Source of the DNA: Sphingobium sp. AS12
GTDB lineage: Bacteria > Pseudomonadota > Alphaproteobacteria > Sphingomonadales > Sphingomonadaceae
Direction: 5' to 3'
NCBI RefSeq assembly: GCF_019097845.1
Contig: NZ_JAHRGM010000020.1
Span: 1-64,000 of the forward strand
DNA: 64,000 nt
The notes under the pieces were generated by a model that saw only the letters and a list, made by a program, of their open reading frames with translations, had not been told where the DNA came from and did not search any database. Both the position numbers and the translations under genes were made by a program. Numbering within the stretch: the stretch's first letter is position 1; each line of letters begins with the position of its first letter. Below, one piece after another: positions 8,819 to 14,769 of the stretch.

Positions 8819-9485
8819 GGATAATGCGCGGCTAGCGGAACTTGTCCGTGACGGGTTGGACAGGTTAGGGTTCGCCGTAGACTGGTATGATTCTATCGAA
8901 GGCGCTGAACATGCCCAACAGGTCTCCCATTACGATCTGCTGCTCGTCGATCTCGGCCTTCCCGATGGCGACGGTCTCGACCTAATCCGAGCCATGCGCC
9001 GTCGTCGCAATTCGATACCTATCATGGTCTTGACGGCGCGGGGTGGTCTCGACGATCGCGTTGCAGGTCTGGATGCCGGCGCGGATGATTACTTGGTGAA
9101 ACCGTTCCAAATTCCAGAACTTGCCGCTCGGTGCCGAGCGCTCTTGCGGCGGCCCGGCAGCTCAATCGATACGGTGCTAACCGCCGGCAACATTACCCTG
9201 GATCCTTCGGAACGATCGGTGTGCGTCGCCGGAACGGTAATCGATGCAACCCCACGCGAGGTTGCTTTATTGGAACAGCTCCTGCGTCGATCAGGTCATG
9301 TCGTCGCTAAGACGGGACTCGAGAGCGCATTATACTCCATGGATGCGGAGGTTACGCCCAATGCGCTGGAGGCCACGGTATCGCGCCTGCGGAAGCGCCT
9401 TTTAGCGGCCGAGGCAGATGTTCAGATTAAAACTGTTCACGGCGTAGGTTACGCTTTGTTCGCTCCGCGCCTCGCTAATGGATAA
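8799..9485 (+). CDS. OmpR-family response regulator
   Basis: A 228-residue two-component transcription factor. The receiver domain has the acidic pair E7/D8, the phospho-acceptor D51 in LLLVDLGLPDGDG and the conserved lysine in DYLVKPF. The C-terminal winged helix carries EATVSRLRKRLLAA and KTVHGVGYALF, typical of OmpR/PhoB/QseB-type regulators. It overlaps the cytochrome gene by 20 bp and the kinase by 8 bp. The GTCAG-N6-GTCAG repeats before all units of the island have the 11-bp period expected for this class, so it is the best candidate to bind them. Confidence 0.93.
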   Translation: MRILLVEDNARLAELVRDGLDRLGFAVDWYDSIEGAEHAQQVSHYDLLLVDLGLPDGDGLDLIRAMRRRRNSIPIMVLTARGGLDDRVAGLDAGADDYLVKPFQIPELAARCRALLRRPGSSIDTVLTAGNITLDPSERSVCVAGTVIDATPREVALLEQLLRRSGHVVAKTGLESALYSMDAEVTPNALEATVSRLRKRLLAAEADVQIKTVHGVGYALFAPRLANG

Positions 9486-10803
9486 TGCTGCCACATCCGC
9501 GCCGATAGGAACGGGACCGAGCCTGTTCCGCCAGATCGCCGTTCGGCTGGCGATATTGACTGTCGTTTTTGCGGTACTGAACATCGCCATTGTCGTCATC
9601 ACCTACAGTCGACAGCCTGAATCACTGGCGCAGGAGCTCCTCAGTCTGGAGGCGAGCCGCCTTGCGGCCAGTCCGGACACCGCCGATGTTCATGAGGGGC
9701 TTCCAGGATCGACCCATTGGCAGGTCCGTTATCTGAATCAGCCAATGGTGCACGATCCCGACCATGCAATGACCCACGCCCGGGCTGCTCTGGTAGACTG
9801 GACGCAACGGGAGCGGACGAGCACCGGCCATCGCATCTCCGGGGTTCGCACGATCGTGCAGAATGGCCAGCAACGCTGGCTTTTCATGCAATTCGAAGGG
9901 GAAGGTCTCAGGCCCTACGTGCCGGTTATCTGGGCCGAAATCCTGCAGCATGCGGTGCTGCCGCTCGTTCCCCTCTCCCTGCTTATGCTCACGTTCAACA
10001 TTTTTGCCGTTCGTCGTGTCCTCGACCCATTGCGCCAGGCCGAGAAGGAGGTCGACGGTCTCGATCCCGACAATATGGCAGCCCGGCTCTATGAGCCGAT
10101 AGCCCCCCGCGAGGTTCACACGCTTGTCTGCGCCGTCAATCGGGCGCTTGGGCGATTGGAGGGTGCCATCGCCATCTTGCGCACCTTTACCGCGAACGCG
10201 GCGCATGAACTGCGGACCCCGCTCGCAATCATGCAGCTTGGTATCGATCGCTTGCCGGAGAGCCGCGATCGCGAAGAACTCTCGCGCGACAATCTCTATA
10301 TGACCCGGCTGGTAGGCCAGATGCTCGACCTGGCCCAGGCCGACGCCCTCATGATCGATGAGGCGCACACGGTAGACCTTGCCGATACCGCGCGAGCGGT
10401 TGTCACCGCGCTCGCACCCAAAGCTTTCGAACAGGATCGTGAGCTGCGCTTCGAACAGGCGGGCGATACGGTAGCCCTCGGCCATGACGAGGCGATCTTT
10501 CGGGTCATTCGAAACCTCATCGACAATGCCCTGGCGCACACGAGTGGCGGCAGTCCCATCGAGATCGTTGCCGGTCCCGGTCCCCAGTTTTCGGTGCGCG
10601 ATTATGGCAAGGGCATCTCGGCGGCGGACCGCGAGCACATATTCGAACGATTCTGGCGCGGCGATCGCTGCGCGAGCGACGGCGCAGGCCTTGGCCTGGG
10701 CATCGTCAAACGGCTCGTCGAGGCCCACGGGGGAAAGATCGATGTTGAAGATCCACCCGGTGGAGGAACTCTCTTTCGGATAAGGCTTCAATCTCCATCG
10801 TGA
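9478..10803 (+). CDS. Sensor histidine kinase (QseC/PmrB-like)
   Basis: A 441-residue membrane sensor kinase, partner of the response regulator it overlaps. TM1 at about residues 20-42, a periplasmic domain of about 110 residues, TM2 around 158-178, HAMP linker, HisKA with H243 in AAHELRTPLAIM, then HATPase with the N box NLIDNALAHT, G1 DYGKGIS, F box IFERFWRG and G2 GLGLGIVKRL. All catalytic motifs are intact. The periplasmic input domain is not one I recognise; metal ions or the secreted PepSY protein are possible signals. Confidence 0.92.
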   Translation: MDNAATSAPIGTGPSLFRQIAVRLAILTVVFAVLNIAIVVITYSRQPESLAQELLSLEASRLAASPDTADVHEGLPGSTHWQVRYLNQPMVHDPDHAMTHARAALVDWTQRERTSTGHRISGVRTIVQNGQQRWLFMQFEGEGLRPYVPVIWAEILQHAVLPLVPLSLLMLTFNIFAVRRVLDPLRQAEKEVDGLDPDNMAARLYEPIAPREVHTLVCAVNRALGRLEGAIAILRTFTANAAHELRTPLAIMQLGIDRLPESRDREELSRDNLYMTRLVGQMLDLAQADALMIDEAHTVDLADTARAVVTALAPKAFEQDRELRFEQAGDTVALGHDEAIFRVIRNLIDNALAHTSGGSPIEIVAGPGPQFSVRDYGKGISAADREHIFERFWRGDRCASDGAGLGLGIVKRLVEAHGGKIDVEDPPGGGTLFRIRLQSPS

Positions 10804-10920
10804 CAATGCAACCCCGCACGGGGCCGTGTCAGGATTTGGTCAGAAAATAGAGGCAGAGTTGGCTCATGTTTTAGGCTTGCATGTCTGCCTGAACGACCAG
10901 CAACGCTGCGAAAGGCTAAC
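10804..10920 (+). promoter_or_regulatory. Promoter region of the VIT1-type transporter with response-regulator box 3
   Basis: Spacer holding GTCAG at 10828-10832 and 10839-10843 (11-bp spacing, 77 bp before the start codon at 10921). A small CCCCG-CA-CGGGG hairpin just after the kinase stop may end the upstream operon. Confidence 0.55.
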
Positions 10921-11628
10921 ATGATCATGACACGGCTTCACCGGCATTCCGAACGACACTTGGTGTCTCGCATCGGCTGGTTACGCGCCGCCGTGCTTGG
11001 CGCAAATGACGGGATTGTTTCAACCGCGAGCCTCATAATCGGCGTCGCCGCGGCCGCCGCAAAGCCGGCGGACATACTTGTCGCAGGCGCAGCGGGCCTC
11101 GTTGCTGGTGCCATGTCGATGGCAGCGGGCGAATATGTCTCGGTCAGTTCGCAGTCGGATACCGAGCATGCTGACCTTGATCGCGAACGCAAAGAATTGG
11201 CGGGAAATGCTGAGGCGGAGGTCGACGAACTCGCAGGGATTTACGTGAAGCGAGGTGTCGATCCAGCAACTGCAGAGTCCGTCGCCCGGCAGCTGATGGC
11301 GAAGGACGCGCTTGCCGTCCATGCCCATGATGAGCTTGGCATTTCGGAAATGACCACGGCCCGTCCGATTCAGGCCGCGCTGACCTCCGCTGCAACCTTC
11401 ACGGCCGGTGCCGCACTGCCGCTGGCGATTGTGATCTTCGCTCCGGGAAGTCGGCTCGTGGTGATCGAAGCCGCGGCCTCGTTGCTGTTTCTTGCCTTGC
11501 TGGGCTCGGTCGGTGCCAATGCAGGGGGTGCTCCGATCTGGAAGGCAACGGTGCGCGTTACGTTTTGGGGGGCGCTCGCTATGGCGCTCACCGCCGGGAT
11601 CGGCATGCTTGTCGGGACGGCCGTTTAA
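10921..11628 (+). CDS. VIT1/CCC1-family Fe2+/Mn2+ transporter
   Basis: A 235-residue membrane protein of the vacuolar iron transporter family, which moves Fe2+ or Mn2+ out of the cytosol. Seen: the family signature VLGANDGIVSTASLIIGVA near the N-terminus, then MAAGEYVSVSSQSD, a charged cytoplasmic insert rich in Glu/Asp/His (about residues 75-140) that carries the metal-binding acids, and three further helices at the C-terminus. About five membrane segments in total, as expected. It stands alone behind its own GTCAG box and is convergent with the ferritin-like gene. Confidence 0.9.
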   Translation: MIMTRLHRHSERHLVSRIGWLRAAVLGANDGIVSTASLIIGVAAAAAKPADILVAGAAGLVAGAMSMAAGEYVSVSSQSDTEHADLDRERKELAGNAEAEVDELAGIYVKRGVDPATAESVARQLMAKDALAVHAHDELGISEMTTARPIQAALTSAATFTAGAALPLAIVIFAPGSRLVVIEAAASLLFLALLGSVGANAGGAPIWKATVRVTFWGALAMALTAGIGMLVGTAV

Positions 11629-11704
11629 CGCCCTGAGGGCATCGACGTCGCGCGCGGTCGCCCCGATCCCCACCCCCTGATCGGTTGCCCAATCGAAACG
11701 ATCG

Positions 11705-11735
11705 GTGTCGGTCAGCGGGGGCGGCTGGCCGACAC
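11705..11735. terminator. Hairpin between convergent transporter and ferritin genes
   Basis: GTGTCGGTCAGC and GCTGGCCGACAC pair over 12 bp with one mismatch around a GC loop. There is no U-tract on either side, so this is a candidate bidirectional terminator only. Confidence 0.4.
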
Positions 11736-11747
11736 CGTGCGCTGGGG

Positions 11748-12224
11748 TCACTTATTGGTGATTTTGGCCAGCGCAAGCCTGTAAGCTTCGTAGTGCGTGC
11801 CTTCGTCGACCGCGATCTGACGAAACATCGCTGCAACCTTTACGTCGCCGTCGGCCTCTGCCTGATCGGCGAAGTCGACATACATAGTGGCATTCTCATA
11901 ATGCTCGCCGGCCATCCCGTCTTCGAGGTTCACGTCGGTCCCACTACCCAGCGGCAACGCCTGGGCTTCACGATCGAAATGCTCGTTGGCTTCGATGTTC
12001 GCGGATTCGCGGAACAACTTGGCGAGCGTTGGCTTCCCGGCGGCGGCGGCTTGGTCGGCGTAACGAAGATATTTAAGGTTTGCATAGTCTTCGCCGTGCA
12101 TCGCCGCCTCGAGATTGGCACGCGTCCGGGGCGAAAGCGGCTTCGGCGAGGAGGGTGCGGCCATGGCACCGGTGGACAGGAAGGCAGCCATGCAGGTCGT
12201 CGCCAAAAGCAGCATTCGGTTCAT
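11748..12224 (-). CDS. Secreted rubrerythrin-like ferritin-family protein
   Basis: A 158-residue protein from ATG at 12224. A signal peptide ends after GAMA, so the protein is periplasmic. The mature part is a four-helix bundle with diiron-type motifs: HGEDYANLKY, ANIEANEHFD, AGEHYENATMY and VDEGTHYEAY, i.e. two E...ExxH pairs as in rubrerythrin. No C-terminal rubredoxin domain. A secreted iron-binding or peroxide-reducing role is likely. Its promoter carries a GTCAG box in reverse orientation and it is divergent from the second PepSY gene. Confidence 0.8.
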   Translation of the reverse strand: MNRMLLLATTCMAAFLSTGAMAAPSSPKPLSPRTRANLEAAMHGEDYANLKYLRYADQAAAAGKPTLAKLFRESANIEANEHFDREAQALPLGSGTDVNLEDGMAGEHYENATMYVDFADQAEADGDVKVAAMFRQIAVDEGTHYEAYRLALAKITNK

Positions 12225-12280
12225 GATGTAAACTCCGGGTTGCGCCAAGAGCGGCGACAATCGGAATCTCGCCCAAGTTC

Positions 12281-12296
12281 CTGACACACCCCTGAC
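12281..12296 (-). promoter_or_regulatory. Putative response-regulator box 4, ferritin-like gene (minus strand)
   Basis: On the minus strand GTCAG (12296-12292), six bases, GTCAG (12285-12281): the same 11-bp repeat, 56 bp before the start codon at 12224. Confidence 0.6.
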
Positions 12297-12344
12297 GCTG
12301 TCTCGAAAATCTCCCAGCGCGTTCGAACTCTATTTCTTTCGCCT

Positions 12345-12360
12345 GTCAGCCTTTCATCAG
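12345..12360 (+). promoter_or_regulatory. Putative response-regulator box 5, second PepSY gene
   Basis: GTCAG at 12345-12349 and ATCAG at 12356-12360, 11-bp spacing, 62 bp before the start at 12423. It shares the 198-bp divergent spacer with box 4. Confidence 0.55.
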
Positions 12361-12422
12361 CGGCGAGCGCGAAATCGATCAGACCGGGTGCGTTGCCCGC
12401 AACAAACGATCAAGGATTGCAC

Positions 12423-12704
12423 ATGAAGCGTTCCACTTTGCCCAAGCTCATTCTCACCGTATTCGCCTTTTCTGCTAGCTCGTTGGCGTTTGCAGCACCT
12501 GTCTGCACCAAGGTGCCGCACGGAAAATGGCTAACGCAGCCTCAGATGAAGGCCAAGATCGCCCGGATGGGCTACCGCGACATCAAGGTCTTCCAGGTGT
12601 CCGGAAGCTGCTATGAAATCTATGCTCACACCAAGGACGGCAAACGCGCTGAGGTCTATTTCAACCCGGCAACGGGCGCGATCGTCCAGAACAACGTAGA
12701 TTGA
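12423..12704 (+). CDS. Secreted PepSY-domain protein (copy 2)
   Basis: A 93-residue paralogue of the protein at 7935, with a signal peptide (cut near FAA at about residue 24) and the shared core VFQVSGSCYEIYAHT, RAEVYFNP and TGAIVQNN. The same two cysteines are present (APVC, SGSC). ATG at 12423 follows AAGGATTGCAC, a fair ribosome binding site. It is a single-gene unit behind its own GTCAG box. As for copy 1, a periplasmic role linked to the sensor kinase or metal handling is inferred. Confidence 0.8.
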   Translation: MKRSTLPKLILTVFAFSASSLAFAAPVCTKVPHGKWLTQPQMKAKIARMGYRDIKVFQVSGSCYEIYAHTKDGKRAEVYFNPATGAIVQNNVD

Positions 12705-12733
12705 TTACAGGGGGAATCGCCCCTCCCGATCAC

Positions 12734-12774
12734 CGTCTCTCCCGTCGTGGGCAAAATTCGCGTCAGGAGAGACG
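12734..12774. terminator. Inverted repeat downstream of the second PepSY gene
   Basis: CGTCTCTCC (12734-12742) and GGAGAGACG (12766-12774) are exact 9-bp complements with a 23-bp loop. It may mark the end of the metal island or act as a weak terminator; no T-run follows. Confidence 0.35.
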
Positions 12775-12863
12775 AAATATCGGCCCGCTCCGAGTTCAAA
12801 ATTAAGGCCGTGCCGATGGTCATATCAATCGCGGTGACCGTGCCAGACGATTCCAATCCAATC

Positions 12864-14096
12864 CTATCCGATCTTCGCCATTAGTCGTCCAGCAGCCCCG
12901 TGTTCCGCAGCCAAATTGCGATTGTAGGCAAGCGGCATGCGCGGACTTTTCCAGCGCAATGCGTCCATGATTCCAGCGAGATCCTCGCCACTGGCGAACA
13001 GGTCCTGGTTTAGGCCGATCCGCGTCGAGTGCGCGCTGATTCCCTTCAGCAGCCGAGCCAGATCCTCGGCCGTGAGATCGGGCAGCGCGCCGAGATCGAA
13101 CGCGCGCCGGATGATCGACCGGAAGATCGGCCCGATCGACCCGGAGTGCAGCGCCACGCTGCCGATGTCATATTCGACGCGCGCCTTCACCGCCGGTTTG
13201 GAGAGCGTCTTGCGCAGATCCCAGGTTTCTCGCCCCGAGATGCTGTCGATCGACCGACCCCGCACGGCGGGGCGTTCCTTGTAGCGCCGCACCTGCACCC
13301 GTCGGAACAGCGGCCCCGCCGTGATCCCGGCCGCGTCGGTCCAGGCCGCGATCGCCGCGACAGTGCGCGGGCTGAGATACGCGGTTGCCCCCTCCCCGTC
13401 CTGATCTCCCTTGTGGCGCAAAATCTGCAGCAGCCGCGCCTCGGGATCGATGGCCTCCTCGATATGCTCGACCGTGACCGCGACCAGCTCAGAGGCGCGG
13501 AGGCCGGTGTCATAGGCAGCCGACAGCAAGGCGCGGTCGCGCAGCCCTGGTAGGTCGTCCCCACAACTCTCGAGCAGCGCGCGGATGTTGAGCCCCCGCG
13601 CCTTGTCGCGCTCGACGTCGCGCACGGGGCCCTTGAACCGCAAAGGTCGCGCCTGCTTCTGCGCCGTGCCCTTCTCCCGTCGCACCGCTGCGAACCGAAG
13701 TTTCACCAGGGGTGCCGATGTCGGGTCCTTGAGGTCAAGCAGCAGGTGGATCTTGGCGATCGACGCCTTGTAGCGGCCAAGCGACGCTGGCTTGCTCCCC
13801 TTCTCCGCGCGCGCATCAAGATAGTCCGCCACGATTTCAGGCGATGCCGGGAGGGCGACACAGCTGTGCCGCCGGCACCAGAGGTCGAATGCCTCGAGGT
13901 CGGACTTGAGCGCGCGGATGCTGTGCGGCGAGGATGCCGCTTGGTACGCGGCGATCAGCGGTTCGTTGACAACAATGCGCTCGACCGCGTGCATCTTCAC
14001 CACCGCCCAGCAGAGATCATCAACCGGAGCCGGCGGCGCTGGCGTAGTTTCTCCTGCAATCAGGGCATTATCGTCGAGGGGCGCCCGGTGATCCAT
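12864..14096 (-). CDS. Tyrosine recombinase / phage-type integrase
   Basis: A 410-residue site-specific recombinase. An N-terminal SAM-like core-binding domain spans about 50-160. The catalytic domain has the first arginine in TGLRASELV (about residue 200), the HxxR pair in SAHSTRIG (about 353) and the candidate nucleophile tyrosine in LAYNRN (about 388) after RWKSPRM. All key residues look present. It lies between the metal island and the mobilisation block, facing left, and might integrate or resolve the element; related enzymes also accompany some Tn3 transposons. Confidence 0.88.
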   Translation of the reverse strand: MDHRAPLDDNALIAGETTPAPPAPVDDLCWAVVKMHAVERIVVNEPLIAAYQAASSPHSIRALKSDLEAFDLWCRRHSCVALPASPEIVADYLDARAEKGSKPASLGRYKASIAKIHLLLDLKDPTSAPLVKLRFAAVRREKGTAQKQARPLRFKGPVRDVERDKARGLNIRALLESCGDDLPGLRDRALLSAAYDTGLRASELVAVTVEHIEEAIDPEARLLQILRHKGDQDGEGATAYLSPRTVAAIAAWTDAAGITAGPLFRRVQVRRYKERPAVRGRSIDSISGRETWDLRKTLSKPAVKARVEYDIGSVALHSGSIGPIFRSIIRRAFDLGALPDLTAEDLARLLKGISAHSTRIGLNQDLFASGEDLAGIMDALRWKSPRMPLAYNRNLAAEHGAAGRLMAKIG

Positions 14097-14146
14097 CGGC
14101 GTGATGCGTAGCCCACCTTATAAAGAGGCGTCAATTCCGCTTATGT

Positions 14147-14162
14147 GATAACTACAATTATC
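14147..14162. repeat. Candidate tyrosine-recombinase core site
   Basis: GATAA-CTACAA-TTATC: 5-bp inverted arms around a 6-bp spacer, 50 bp upstream of the recombinase start in an unusually A+T-rich 150-bp stretch. Core sites of this enzyme class have this form, but the arms are short. Confidence 0.3.
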
Positions 14163-14247
14163 GAGTATCCATATTAGAGTTATTTTGTCCGATTTCCAAA
14201 TTATTATAGCAGTTCGCTCTCCGATTTACTTGCAACTTGGCATATTG

Positions 14248-14769
14248 TCATTCGAACAAATCTGAACCAAATCTTTTAATCAATTTTCCCGCGACATTCG
14301 CCCGATAGCGCTGCTGACGCAGCTTTTTCGGACTATGGTAGGCGCCAACAGCCTGCCAATAATTACCCGTCACAGTGAGCCCAGATAGAAATATCCACCG
14401 CGCGGCCCGCACATTGAAACAGGCATCGTGGATCAACCAACGGCGCACATCCGACCCGCTATGGCGGAGGATTTTGGAAATCCGTCCCACCCACCAACTA
14501 TTGACCTGCATCGGTCCCAAATCATAGCTGCCGTCTGTGTTCAAAATCTCGGCACCAATCCACCCACCTTCCTGATCGCGCAGTCCCCACAGCGTCCTTT
14601 CGAGCCATTCGTGTCCCGCCGCTGCCTGCCGAATACATTGTCCGATCTTCGCTTCGTGCGAAGCAAAGAGTATTGATTTGGCTTGTGCGGGCGCAGTTTG
14701 CGTCAGCAGCAACATTGCGAGCAACGCGACCCCAATACGGCAAACGCTGGTTGCCCATTTAACGATCAT
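14248..14769 (-). CDS. Lytic transglycosylase (conjugation-type, SLT domain)
   Basis: A 173-residue secreted muramidase-like protein from ATG at 14769, overlapping the relaxase 3' end by 11 bp. A signal peptide ends after AQA. The SLT fold is supported by GLRDQEGGWIGAE with the catalytic glutamate, then DLGPMQVNSWW and the ARWIFLSGL...YWQAVGAYHSP region, as in VirB1/TrbN-type enzymes that open peptidoglycan for conjugation machinery. It is last in a four-gene mobilisation operon running leftward from 20051. Confidence 0.82.
   Translation of the reverse strand: MIVKWATSVCRIGVALLAMLLLTQTAPAQAKSILFASHEAKIGQCIRQAAAGHEWLERTLWGLRDQEGGWIGAEILNTDGSYDLGPMQVNSWWVGRISKILRHSGSDVRRWLIHDACFNVRAARWIFLSGLTVTGNYWQAVGAYHSPKKLRQQRYRANVAGKLIKRFGSDLFE

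Noticed and set aside
9622..10806. 394-residue open frame on the minus strand
   Set aside because: Antisense to the histidine kinase, which has all kinase motifs; no family features in the antisense product.
1924..14250. Tn3 terminal inverted repeats that would make the metal island transposon cargo
   Set aside because: I looked for a 38-bp GGGG...TAAG type repeat pair and found none, so membership of the metal genes in the transposon is not supported.
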